Notes: generated by a model from the sequence alone, not told the origin. DNA of 19,404 nt from Pseudomonadota bacterium (GCA_021804705.1 JAJZHC010000008.1:1-19404); one strand, 5' to 3'; counted from the first letter of the stretch, positions 1-6,455 are shown. A program made the numbers and translations.

Positions 1-38
1 TCATCAGGATCGAACCTTTCGACATTTTCAGGGGGTAG
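1..38 (+). CDS. C-terminal tail of an ABC transporter permease (FtsX/DevC type), truncated by the window edge
   Basis: One frame is open from the left edge to a TAG at 36-38 and encodes IRIEPFDIFRG. Permeases of the FtsX/MacB/DevC family usually end with a short motif of the form hydrophobic-(D/E)-P-x-x-h-(F/L)-R, which this resembles. The next gene starts 2 bases after the stop and encodes the matching ATPase, and a membrane fusion protein and an outer-membrane factor follow. A permease is the one part otherwise missing from this exporter. Only 11 residues are visible, so the assignment rests mainly on context. Confidence 0.5.
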   Translation, partial: IRIEPFDIFRG

Positions 39-39
39 C

Positions 40-744
40 GTGGCGACGGTAGCCCTCCAGGCAGTAGCACTGATCAAGTGGTTTGGCGATGGAGAAGCCA
101 AAACCTTTGCGGTCAGGGACGTCAGCTTTGAGGCTTATTTCGGCGAGGTCCTCTACATTGTGGGCCCTTCCGGCAGCGGCAAGACCACCCTGCTCAGCAT
201 CATTTCCGGCATCCTGCGGCCCAACGCCGGGCAGGTAATGGTCGAGGGCCAGGATTTATGGAGCCTGTCCGACGACGCGATCGCCAATTTCCGGCTGGAC
301 AAGGTGGGGTTTGTGTTCCAGGACTACCACCTTTTTCCCCGGCTCACGACCGCAGAGAATGTGGCCATTCCGTTGATTCTCAAGAAGGTCAACTGGAGCG
401 AAGCCCTTCGGGAAGCCGCGGCCTACCTGGAGATCGTGGGCCTTGGGGATAAAACGAACTTGCCCCCGGTCAAGCTCAGTGGAGGCGAGCAGCAGCGGGT
501 GGCCATTGCCCGCGCGATGGTAAGCCACCCGGACATCCTGATCTTCGATGAGCCCACGGCCTCATTGGACGGAGATACCGGAAAGCGCATCGTGTCCTTC
601 ATCAAGGAGAAGATCCTGAACGACAAGCGCTGCATCATCATCGTGACTCACGACAGCCGCATATTTGAGTACGCTGACCGGATCATGAACATGGAAGACG
701 GAGAGATCAGCGCGTTGCGCAATGGAGGCGGTCATGAGGGTTAA
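40..744 (+). CDS. ABC exporter ATP-binding protein, LolD/MacB/DevA type
   Basis: This is the cytoplasmic ATPase of an exporter, expected to pair with the permease whose tail lies just upstream. All nucleotide-binding motifs are intact over 234 residues: Walker A GPSGSGKT at 42-49, Q-loop Gln94, signature LSGGEQ at 146-151, Walker B ILIFDE at 166-171, D-loop Asp177 and H-loop His204. The length and the absence of extra domains fit the LolD/FtsE/DevA group. The stretch after the H-loop (SRIFEYADRIMNMEDGEI) resembles cyanobacterial DevA-type ATPases. The start is GTG, with an AGGGGG Shine-Dalgarno at 30-35 overlapping the upstream stop. The 3' end overlaps the fusion-protein gene by 11 bases, which suggests translational coupling. 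The substrate cannot be read from the sequence. LolD is unlikely, because LolCDE operons lack HlyD and TolC partners. Confidence 0.9.
   Translation: MATVALQAVALIKWFGDGEAKTFAVRDVSFEAYFGEVLYIVGPSGSGKTTLLSIISGILRPNAGQVMVEGQDLWSLSDDAIANFRLDKVGFVFQDYHLFPRLTTAENVAIPLILKKVNWSEALREAAAYLEIVGLGDKTNLPPVKLSGGEQQRVAIARAMVSHPDILIFDEPTASLDGDTGKRIVSFIKEKILNDKRCIIIVTHDSRIFEYADRIMNMEDGEISALRNGGGHEG
724..728 (+). promoter_or_regulatory. Shine-Dalgarno GGAGG that sets the start of the membrane fusion protein
   Basis: GGAGG at 724-728 lies 5 bases before the ATG at 734. The in-frame ATG at 722 overlaps this site and has no comparable ribosome site of its own, so 734 is the better start. Confidence 0.65.
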
Positions 745-1705
745 AGTCATTTTTGCGTTGGCGGTGCTGGGCATTCTGGCTGGCCTTGTGGCTGCGTATG
801 TATTCGGCATTCAGCACAAGCCACAGTCTCCCGCATTCACGCCGGCCTCAAACCCCTACGAAAAGGGAATATATGCCAACGGGTTGATCGAGAGCATCCA
901 GGCCAGCGGTGAAAACATCAACCTTTATCCGGAAGTGTCTGGCACCGTGTTGGAAATTCCGGTGGCGGAGGGCACGAAAGTCAAGGCCGGTACGCCACTG
1001 CTGATGTTGGATGCCCGCCTGCAGCAGGCCACGACGGAGCAACTCAAGGCCCAGGCCGACGCAGCTGCAGCGCAATCCGTACTGGCCCAGGCCAACCTCA
1101 GGAACGTGCAGGACCAGTACGACAAACAGCACACATCACGCGAGCTCGACCCGCGCTCGGTCAGTCGCGATGCATTTGATTCGGCCCGGCATGCCGTGGA
1201 AGTGGCAGCCGCAGGGCTTGATGCCGCACAGAAACAGGCAGTGGCTGCAGTGAAAGCCTATGAGGCAGGCAAGGTATTGCTTTCCAAATACACGCTCACG
1301 GCCCCGGTGGACGGCACTGTACTCGCAGTCAATGCGGCGGTGGGAGGGTACCTCTCGTCCCAGGGGGCTTTCGACAGTTACACCGGCGGGATGCTGCCCG
1401 CCCTGGTGGTGGGTAATGCGCAGCAGTCTCTGGCGGTGCGCTGCTATGTGGATGAAATCCTGATTTCCCGCATTCCCGATGCGGCGCACATGAAGGCCCG
1501 CATGTTCATTCGGGGAACGGACGTCAATATTCCGCTGGAATTCGTCCGTATCCAGCATTATGTTTCACCCAAAATCGAGCTCTCCAACCAGCGCACGGAA
1601 CGGGTGGATGTGCGCGTGCTGCCGCTGATTTTCAGGTTTACAAGACCAGAAGGCCTGGTGCTCTACCCCGGGCAGCTGGTGGATGTGTACATTGGGGAGA
1701 AATGA
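734..1705 (+). CDS. HlyD-family membrane fusion protein of a tripartite ABC exporter
   Basis: This periplasmic adaptor should link the inner-membrane ABC complex to the outer-membrane channel encoded next. The 323-residue product begins with an uncleaved hydrophobic anchor (about residues 4-25). A first lipoyl half-motif follows (SGTVLEIPVAEGTKVKAGTPL), then an Ala/Gln/Lys-rich alpha-helical hairpin (about residues 95-180), then the second lipoyl half (LTAPVDGTVLAVNAAVGG). The beta-barrel region is C-terminal. Proteins of this layout (DevB, MacA, YbhG) assemble as hexameric funnels. The chosen start has a good GGAGG site; a start 4 codons earlier is possible. The gene overlaps the end of the ATPase gene, and its TGA at 1703-1705 directly abuts the ATG of the outer-membrane factor. 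The family call is firm and the substrate is unknown. Confidence 0.88.
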   Translation: MRVKVIFALAVLGILAGLVAAYVFGIQHKPQSPAFTPASNPYEKGIYANGLIESIQASGENINLYPEVSGTVLEIPVAEGTKVKAGTPLLMLDARLQQATTEQLKAQADAAAAQSVLAQANLRNVQDQYDKQHTSRELDPRSVSRDAFDSARHAVEVAAAGLDAAQKQAVAAVKAYEAGKVLLSKYTLTAPVDGTVLAVNAAVGGYLSSQGAFDSYTGGMLPALVVGNAQQSLAVRCYVDEILISRIPDAAHMKARMFIRGTDVNIPLEFVRIQHYVSPKIELSNQRTERVDVRVLPLIFRFTRPEGLVLYPGQLVDVYIGEK

Positions 1706-3169
1706 ATGAGCCCCGCACGCAATTTCCTTGGGCCTTGCTATGGGGCACTTCTGGTGCTGTTTGCCGGGTGCGCCCTGGGTCCGGACTTCAAGGCGCCCCA
1801 GGCCCCCGCGACTGGCCACTACAACCAGGGAGGTGACCCCGCGTCCACCGCCGATGCCGATGGACAGGCGCAGCATTTCGAAGCTGGGGTAGGGGCCACG
1901 GCGCGTTGGTGGCAACTGTTCCACTCGGCCACCCTTGATGCCCTGGTGGACCAGGGGTTGGCCCATAACCCGGGCGTGGCGGCGGCACAAGCCAGTTTGC
2001 GCCAAAGCCAGAGCGCCCTGCAGGCGGGCTATGGTGTGTTCTATCCGCAGGTGAATGCCGGTGTAGGCGCCACGCGCGAAAAATTTTCCCCGGCACTGTT
2101 TGGCGGGACAACACCCGGCCCGACCTTTAACCTGTTCACCCTGTCGGCTTCCGTCGGATATGCCCTGGACGTATTTGGTGGCCAACGACGCACGGTGGAA
2201 GGGCTGGCGGCCCAGGTGGACCTGCAACAGGCCCTGCTCTTGGGCAACTATCTGGCGCTGTCGGGCAACATCGTCAACACAGCCATTGCGCGTGCTGCCT
2301 ATGAGTCGGAAGCAGTTGACACGCGCGCCTTGATCGACCTGCAGCGCGCACAGGTCACCCTCGCAGAAAAACAGTTTCAGGCCGGCACCACGGCTTACGG
2401 TACCGTATTTGCCCTGCGTAACCAGTTGGCCCAGTTCGAGGCAGCGCTCCCGCCGTTGCAGCAGAAGGCCGATCAGGCGGCGCATCTGCTGGCCACGCTG
2501 GGCGGCAGGCTGCCCTCGGAGTGGCAGCCTCCGGCCGTGACGCTATCAGAGCTGGCCCTGCCCGGTCGCCTGCCGCTCTCACTGCCCTCCGAGCTGGTAC
2601 GGCGCCGTCCCGACATCGTCGCTGCCGAAGCGACGCTGCATGCCGCCAGCGCCAATATTGGCGTGGCCACGGCAGCCCTGTTTCCAGCCTTCACGCTCAA
2701 CGGGGGTTACGGGCAGTACGGCACGTCCACCGGCACCTTGTTCGCCAGCAATGGCAACTTCTGGAGTCTGGGCGTTGACGTGGCGGCGCCGATTTTTGAC
2801 GGCGGCACCTTGCGTGCGCGCAGGCAGGCCGCAGAGGAGGCCTATCAACAAAATCTCGCGCTTTACCGACAAACCGTCCTGGGCGCCTTTGGCCAGGTGG
2901 CGGATACCATTCGCGCCTTGCAGCACGATGCCGAAGCCTTGCAGTCGGCCACCGAATCCCTCGCTGCAGCAGAGGGGGCCTGGCACCTGCTCGAGGCCAA
3001 TGAGCGGGCAGGGCTTGCCAATGGCCTGGCGGTTCTGGCCGCCGAGGTCCAGTATCGCCAGGCCAGGATTACCTATGTCCAGGCGCAGGCACTGCGCTTC
3101 CAGGACACCACAGCCCTGTTCGTCGCCCTGGGGGGGGGTTGGGAAAACCCTGCAGCAACCGGAAATTGA
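1706..3169 (+). CDS. NodT/TolC-family outer-membrane efflux lipoprotein
   Basis: This is the outer-membrane channel of the exporter. The 487-residue protein starts with a lipoprotein signal ending in LFAGC, so Cys22 should be the lipidated first residue. The following ALGPDFKAP is the typical N-terminus of NodT-type factors. Two TolC-like repeats follow. The second contains the family motif SELVRRRPDIVAAEATLHAASANIGVATAALFP (in part, near residues 297-330), and the protein ends with the common ALGGGW. Length is normal for the family (about 450-500). There is no gap from the adaptor gene, so the four genes are one operon. The conserved GGGW codons contain a run of nine G (3130-3138); slippage there would change only the last dozen residues. 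No strong terminator was seen downstream. Confidence 0.9.
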   Translation: MSPARNFLGPCYGALLVLFAGCALGPDFKAPQAPATGHYNQGGDPASTADADGQAQHFEAGVGATARWWQLFHSATLDALVDQGLAHNPGVAAAQASLRQSQSALQAGYGVFYPQVNAGVGATREKFSPALFGGTTPGPTFNLFTLSASVGYALDVFGGQRRTVEGLAAQVDLQQALLLGNYLALSGNIVNTAIARAAYESEAVDTRALIDLQRAQVTLAEKQFQAGTTAYGTVFALRNQLAQFEAALPPLQQKADQAAHLLATLGGRLPSEWQPPAVTLSELALPGRLPLSLPSELVRRRPDIVAAEATLHAASANIGVATAALFPAFTLNGGYGQYGTSTGTLFASNGNFWSLGVDVAAPIFDGGTLRARRQAAEEAYQQNLALYRQTVLGAFGQVADTIRALQHDAEALQSATESLAAAEGAWHLLEANERAGLANGLAVLAAEVQYRQARITYVQAQALRFQDTTALFVALGGGWENPAATGN

Positions 3170-3203
3170 TGCGGTTTTTGCCATGAACCTACCCATTTAC
3201 GCG

Positions 3204-3235
3204 TAGAATGGGCAGCGTTTGAGTCGGTTAGACTC
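3204..3235 (+). promoter_or_regulatory. Possible fnr promoter element and leader dyad
   Basis: TAGAAT at 3204-3209 matches the -10 consensus at 5 of 6 positions. No -35 is well placed: TTGCCA at 3178-3183 leaves a 20-base spacer. A small perfect dyad GAGTC-GGTTA-GACTC at 3221-3235 follows. It could be a leader hairpin or a weak end to the exporter transcript, but it has no U tract. No Fnr box is visible here, so autoregulation through a consensus site is not supported. Confidence 0.3.
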
Positions 3236-3263
3236 CCTTTAAACCCTCTATCTGGCTGTTGAT

Positions 3264-3974
3264 ATGGATTTCTCTGAACTGAAATCTGTTTGTGGTGGTT
3301 GTACCATCCGGGAACTGTGCCTGCCTGCCGGCTTGTCTGACGAGGAGGTCCTGTTGCTGGACCAGCACATGGCACACCGCCAGGTGGTGAAGAAAGGAGA
3401 GTCGCTCTATCGCACGGGTGATGCGTTTCGCTCACTGTTTGCGGTCAGCACGGGTTTTTTCAAGACCAGCATCCTGCATGAGGATGGCCGTGCCCAGGTG
3501 ACCGGATTCCAGATGGCAGGCGAGATTCTGGGGTTGGATGCTATCAGCACCGACCAGCACATCTGTGACGCCGTGGCCCTGGAGGACAGCGCCGTGTGCG
3601 AGATCACTTTTGACCGCTTTGAAGAGTTGGGCCAATTGATGTCCAACCTGCAGCATCGCTTCAATAAAACCCTCTCGCGTGAAATCGTGCGGGATCAGGG
3701 GGTGATGCTCCTGCTGGGCAGCATGCGTTCTGAAGAGCGCCTGGCAGCATTTCTGGTCAACCTTGCCAAGCGTTTTGCAGCGCGCAAGCAGTCCGGTTCT
3801 GAACTGGTGCTGCGCATGACGCGCGAGGACATCGGCAGTTATCTGGGACTCAAACTTGAAACCGTCAGCCGTATCCTGTCCCGTTTTCACGATCAGCACC
3901 TGCTCGAAGTCAGGGGGCGCAACGTGCGTATTCTCGACCAGCAGGGCCTGAACAAGCTCATCGAAGGCAGCTGA
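3264..3974 (+). CDS. fnr: Fnr-type oxygen-sensing transcription regulator (Crp/Fnr family)
   Basis: Global regulator that binds TTGAT-N4-ATCAA sites when its [4Fe-4S] cluster is intact, that is, when oxygen is low. The 236-residue protein has the four Fnr cluster ligands at Cys10, Cys13, Cys19 and Cys112, the last in SAVCEI, matching Escherichia coli Cys20/23/29/122. A cyclic-nucleotide-binding-like beta roll and the dimer helix follow. The C-terminal helix-turn-helix reads REDIGSYLGLKLETVSRIL and carries the E-x-x-S-R recognition residues of Fnr, which predicts the classic TTGAT half-site. That prediction is met by two perfect boxes in the next two intergenic regions. The start is the ATG at 3264. 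Its ribosome site is weak, but the cysteine spacing supports this N-terminus. ANR is an equivalent name in pseudomonads. Confidence 0.93.
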   Translation: MDFSELKSVCGGCTIRELCLPAGLSDEEVLLLDQHMAHRQVVKKGESLYRTGDAFRSLFAVSTGFFKTSILHEDGRAQVTGFQMAGEILGLDAISTDQHICDAVALEDSAVCEITFDRFEELGQLMSNLQHRFNKTLSREIVRDQGVMLLLGSMRSEERLAAFLVNLAKRFAARKQSGSELVLRMTREDIGSYLGLKLETVSRILSRFHDQHLLEVRGRNVRILDQQGLNKLIEGS

Positions 3975-3990
3975 CCATTCTTGAGTTTTT

Positions 3991-4004
3991 TTGATCTATA
4001 TCAA
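3991..4004 (+). promoter_or_regulatory. Fnr box upstream of ompW
   Basis: TTGAT-CTAT-ATCAA is a perfect consensus Fnr/Anr site. A -10-like hexamer TACGAT lies at 4027-4032, so the box would be centred at -41.5 for a transcription start near 4039-4040. This is the geometry of class II Fnr-activated promoters. ompW is known to be Fnr-controlled in enteric bacteria. The site is 17 bases after the fnr stop codon. Confidence 0.85.
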
Positions 4005-4014
4005 AATATAGATC
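3993..4014. repeat. 22-bp perfect inverted repeat overlapping the ompW Fnr box
   Basis: GATCTATAT at 3993-4001, a CAAA spacer at 4002-4005 and ATATAGATC at 4006-4014 form a perfect 9-bp dyad. It shares 12 bases with the Fnr box but has a different centre. It has no U tract and so is not a usual terminator. It may be a second operator. Confidence 0.6.
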
Positions 4015-4026
4015 GCTGCCAGTTCA

Positions 4027-4032
4027 TACGAT
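4027..4032 (+). promoter_or_regulatory. Putative -10 element of the ompW promoter
   Basis: TACGAT matches the -10 consensus at 4 of 6 positions. It lies exactly where a class II promoter driven by the Fnr box at 3991-4004 would need it. No separate -35 is expected, because Fnr covers that region. The call is inferred from geometry. Confidence 0.5.
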
Positions 4033-4039
4033 GTACGCC

Positions 4040-4075
4040 AAGGGGAGTAGCGGCGTAGATCGCATGGTTCCCCTT
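4040..4075 (+). other. Predicted stem-loop at the 5' end of the ompW leader
   Basis: AAGGGGA at 4040-4046 pairs with TCCCCTT at 4069-4075. Inside the 22-base loop, GCG at 4050-4052 could pair with CGC at 4061-4063. The predicted transcription start is 4039-4040, so the stem would sit at the very 5' end of the mRNA. Confidence 0.4.
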
Positions 4076-4092
4076 ATACCATTCAAATCTTC

Positions 4093-4098
4093 AGGGGG
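4093..4098 (+). promoter_or_regulatory. Shine-Dalgarno AGGGGG deciding the ompW start
   Basis: The site lies 4 bases before the ATG at 4103 and supports that start over the in-frame ATG at 4031. Confidence 0.65.
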
Positions 4099-4102
4099 AA
4101 TC

Positions 4103-4741
4103 ATGAAAACAGCAATTCAAAAAACGGGTTTATGGGCTGTGGGGCTGTGGGCTGCCGTGGCCTGGCTCGTTGTTTCGGGAACAGCCGTTGCCGAGGAGTT
4201 AAGTCCCTGGCTGGTGCGCGTGCGTCTGCTGGATGTGGTCACCGAACGCAACAATTCGGCAGGAGGGGGGGTAGGTACGGATACCCTCAAAGTGTCTGAT
4301 CAGGTTCAACCTGAAGTGGACGTCACCTACTTTTTCACACGAAACCTCGCCGCTGAACTCGTGGCCACCTACCCGGTGAGTCACAGCATCAACCTGTCCG
4401 GCTCCGATATTGGCGGCCTCAAAGAGCTGCCACCCACCCTCAACCTGCAGTACCACTTTGATCCGATGGGCAGTTTCACGCCCTATGTGGGCGCTGGTGT
4501 CACCTACATGCGCACCTGGGATTCCCGTGCGGCGGCAGGGGCGCTCACCACCTCTCAAAGCAATTGGGGTGGGGATCTGCAGGTGGGGATGGATTACGCC
4601 ATCAACACGCACTGGTCTTTCAACGTGGACATCAAAAAAGTCTGGGTCAGTGCCGATGTTCAGGCCGTGGGCGGAGCTTCGGTGTTGACTGCCAACATCA
4701 ATCCGTTGTTGGCTGGGGTCGGTGTAGGCTACCGCTTTTAA
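4103..4741 (+). CDS. ompW: OmpW-family outer-membrane beta-barrel protein
   Basis: Predicted eight-stranded outer-membrane barrel, a family linked to uptake of small hydrophobic molecules and to redox stress. The 212-residue product has a Sec signal peptide (Lys residues, hydrophobic core, AVA-EE cut after about residue 30). A mature start SPWLVRVRLLDV follows, matching the first OmpW strand, and alternating strands end with the terminal Phe (GVGVGYRF) needed for barrel assembly. The conserved segment NLQYHFDP...FTPYVGAGVTY is present. The ATG at 4103 is chosen because AGGGGG at 4093-4098 precedes it and a signal peptide follows directly. An in-frame ATG at 4031 would lie in the promoter. The upstream perfect Fnr box suggests oxygen control. 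The gene is monocistronic, with a terminator downstream. Confidence 0.9.
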   Translation: MKTAIQKTGLWAVGLWAAVAWLVVSGTAVAEELSPWLVRVRLLDVVTERNNSAGGGVGTDTLKVSDQVQPEVDVTYFFTRNLAAELVATYPVSHSINLSGSDIGGLKELPPTLNLQYHFDPMGSFTPYVGAGVTYMRTWDSRAAAGALTTSQSNWGGDLQVGMDYAINTHWSFNVDIKKVWVSADVQAVGGASVLTANINPLLAGVGVGYRF

Positions 4742-4755
4742 GCGATCGTCTTTTC

Positions 4756-4777
4756 CGTCGGCACCCCTTCGCCGACG
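4756..4777 (+). other. Hairpin in the ompW 3' untranslated region
   Basis: CGTCGGC at 4756-4762 and GCCGACG at 4771-4777 form a perfect 7-bp stem with an 8-base loop. It lies just before the stronger terminator and has no U tract, so it may protect the ompW 3' end or assist termination. Confidence 0.5.
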
Positions 4778-4781
4778 AAAC

Positions 4782-4815
4782 AACGCCACCGCATGCCATT
4801 TCGCGGTGGCGTTTT
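4782..4815 (+). terminator. Rho-independent terminator after ompW
   Basis: AACGCCACCGC at 4782-4792 pairs with GCGGTGGCGTT at 4803-4813 around a 10-base loop, and the run TTTT (4812-4815) follows. This separates ompW from hemN, so hemN needs its own promoter. Confidence 0.8.
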
Positions 4816-4858
4816 CATGAGGGCATGCGCTAAAAAATGGTATTCAGAAACCGAAAAT

Positions 4859-4872
4859 TTGATCTTAATCAA
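4859..4872 (+). promoter_or_regulatory. Fnr box upstream of hemN
   Basis: TTGAT-CTTA-ATCAA is a perfect Fnr/Anr consensus. CATATT at 4895-4900 is placed exactly as the -10 of a class II promoter would be, giving a start near 4907. hemN is an established Anr/Fnr target in Pseudomonas. That start lies downstream of the ATG at 4889, a conflict discussed under findings. Confidence 0.82.
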
Positions 4873-4888
4873 ATTAACAGGTTCAGGA

Positions 4889-6316
4889 ATGAGCCATATT
4901 GACGACAACACACATGAGTCCCCGCAAGATATGGAACTGATTACCCCCGATTTGATGCGCCGGTTTGACATTCCGGGCCCGCGTTACACATCCTATCCCA
5001 CTGCGGACCGGTTCGTTCCTGACCAGCAGGGCCAGGCCCTGATCGGCGCCCTGCAGGCGCGTGCCTCGGGCGCCGCCCTGCCCATGTCCTTATATATCCA
5101 CGTGCCGTTTTGCGAGTCGGTATGTTACTACTGTGCCTGCAACAAAGTCATTACCAAGGACCATGGCAAGGTGCAGGATTACCTGCGCTATCTGGAAGTG
5201 GAAATCGACCGCGTCTCTCAGCATCTGGCCGGCCCCGAGGGAGAGTTGTCCCCAGTGTCCCAGCTGCATTTTGGTGGAGGCTCGCCCACCTTCCTCAGCG
5301 ATGAAGAACTTGCCAGCCTGGTGGCCCGCCTCAGGGCTCGATTCGAGTTCGTGCCCGGTGCCGAGTGTTCCATTGAAATTGACCCGCGCACCGTGAATGG
5401 CGCGCGCCTTGCGCATATCCGCCAGCTGGGTTTTAACCGGATCAGTTTTGGCGTGCAGGATTTTGACCCTCTGGTGCAGGAAGCCATTCACCGTGTTCAG
5501 CCCTTCGAGCAGGTGGCAGCGTTGATGAAGGAAGCTCGCGCCCTGCACTTTGATTCCATCAACATGGATCTGATTTACGGACTGCCGCATCAGGGGCCTA
5601 CTTCGTTTGCGCGAACCTTGCAGCAAGTGGTCAGCATTCGCCCCGATCGCATTGCGCTCTATGCCTATGCCCATTTGCCGGCACGCTTCAAACCGCAGCG
5701 ACGCATCGATGCATTCGTGTTGCCCGGTGCAGACCTTAAACTGCGCATGCTGGACCAGGCCATCGAAACATTCCTCCAGCAGGGCTACGAATACATCGGT
5801 ATGGATCACTTTGCGTTGCCCGAGGACCAGTTAGCCAGGGTCAAGCGTGAAGGCCGGCTGCAGCGCAATTTCCAGGGATATCACACCAATGCAGGTTCCG
5901 ATCTGGTGGGGTTTGGCGTATCGGCCATCAGCCAGGTAGGCCGGGCTTACAGCCAGAACGTCAAGACGCTGGCGGAGTACTACGCCGCACTTGATGCAGG
6001 GCACTTGCCTGTGGAGCGCGGGCTGACACTGGATGACGACGACCTGCTGCGTCGCGAGGTCATCATGGGACTGATGTGCCAGGGCCAGGTGCGCTTCGAG
6101 CCCCTGGAACGCCGTTACGGCATTTCGTTTGTGGATTATTTTGACGAAGCGCTGGAGCGCATTCGTGAATTTGAGAGTTTTGGCCTCGTGCTGCGCACTG
6201 ATGCGGGCATCGAGGTCAGCAAGGCGGGGTGGTTTTTTGTGCGGGCCGTGGCGATGGCCTTCGACAAATATCTCTGGCAGCACGCCGACCACCACCGTTT
6301 TTCAAAGGTGTTGTAG
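4889..6316 (+). CDS. hemN: Oxygen-independent coproporphyrinogen III dehydrogenase (HemN)
   Basis: Radical SAM enzyme that decarboxylates coproporphyrinogen III to protoporphyrinogen IX without oxygen, in heme synthesis. The N-terminal GPRYTSYPTA is diagnostic of true HemN. HVPFCESVCYYCACNK follows, giving cluster ligands Cys75, Cys79 and Cys82 and the HemN-specific Cys84, then the SAM-binding FGGGSPTFL. The C-terminal HemN domain is complete. From 4889 the protein has 475 residues; from the in-frame ATG at 4931 it has 461, closer to the E. coli length of 457. The 4889 start has AGG at 4879-4881 seven bases upstream. The 4931 start has no clear ribosome site but fits the Fnr-promoter geometry. 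The upstream ATG at 4793 is inside the ompW terminator and is rejected. Presence beside fnr points to heme synthesis under low oxygen. Confidence 0.95.
   Translation: MSHIDDNTHESPQDMELITPDLMRRFDIPGPRYTSYPTADRFVPDQQGQALIGALQARASGAALPMSLYIHVPFCESVCYYCACNKVITKDHGKVQDYLRYLEVEIDRVSQHLAGPEGELSPVSQLHFGGGSPTFLSDEELASLVARLRARFEFVPGAECSIEIDPRTVNGARLAHIRQLGFNRISFGVQDFDPLVQEAIHRVQPFEQVAALMKEARALHFDSINMDLIYGLPHQGPTSFARTLQQVVSIRPDRIALYAYAHLPARFKPQRRIDAFVLPGADLKLRMLDQAIETFLQQGYEYIGMDHFALPEDQLARVKREGRLQRNFQGYHTNAGSDLVGFGVSAISQVGRAYSQNVKTLAEYYAALDAGHLPVERGLTLDDDDLLRREVIMGLMCQGQVRFEPLERRYGISFVDYFDEALERIREFESFGLVLRTDAGIEVSKAGWFFVRAVAMAFDKYLWQHADHHRFSKVL
4895..4900 (+). promoter_or_regulatory. Putative -10 of a class II Fnr promoter for hemN
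   Basis: CATATT matches the -10 consensus at 4 of 6 positions, 29.5 bases from the Fnr box centre. This is the same spacing as at ompW. If it is used, transcription starts near 4907 and the ATG at 4931 would be the start codon. Confidence 0.4.
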
Positions 6317-6337
6317 CAGTCTCCTAAAGTGGTCTTT

Positions 6338-6372
6338 CCGCCCGCGGCCCGCGCTGCGGGCGGTTTTCTTTT
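6338..6372 (+). terminator. Rho-independent terminator after hemN
   Basis: CCGCCCGC at 6338-6345 pairs with GCGGGCGG at 6356-6363 around a 10-base loop, followed by TTTTCTTTT at 6364-6372. Confidence 0.85.
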
Positions 6373-6417
6373 GTGGGTCATCCGGTGTTATCATTCATTG
6401 CAAAGCAGCATAACCCT

Positions 6418-6434
6418 TGGCTGGCATGGCTGGC
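6418..6434 (+). repeat. Tandem 8-bp direct repeat in the glnB/glnK leader
   Basis: TGGCTGGC occurs at 6418-6425 and again at 6427-6434, separated by one A. The phase does not give a GG-N10-GC sigma54 pattern. Function unknown. Confidence 0.5.
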
Positions 6435-6445
6435 CGCAATCGAGT

Positions 6446-6449
6446 GGAG
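6446..6449 (+). promoter_or_regulatory. Shine-Dalgarno deciding the PII start
   Basis: GGAG lies 6 bases before the ATG at 6456 and supports it over the in-frame ATG at 6417. Confidence 0.55.
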
Positions 6450-6455
6450 CACACG

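Noticed and set aside
4265..4271. G7 run in ompW as a phase-variation tract
   Set aside because: It is short, encodes Gly-rich residues in a normal barrel, and there is no sign of an alternative frame in use.
4793..4888. Longer hemN start at 4793
   Set aside because: That ATG is in the loop of the ompW terminator, and the added residues are not HemN-like.
6418..6437. Sigma54 promoter before the PII gene
   Set aside because: The region has several GG and GC pairs, but none has the required GG-N10-GC spacing.
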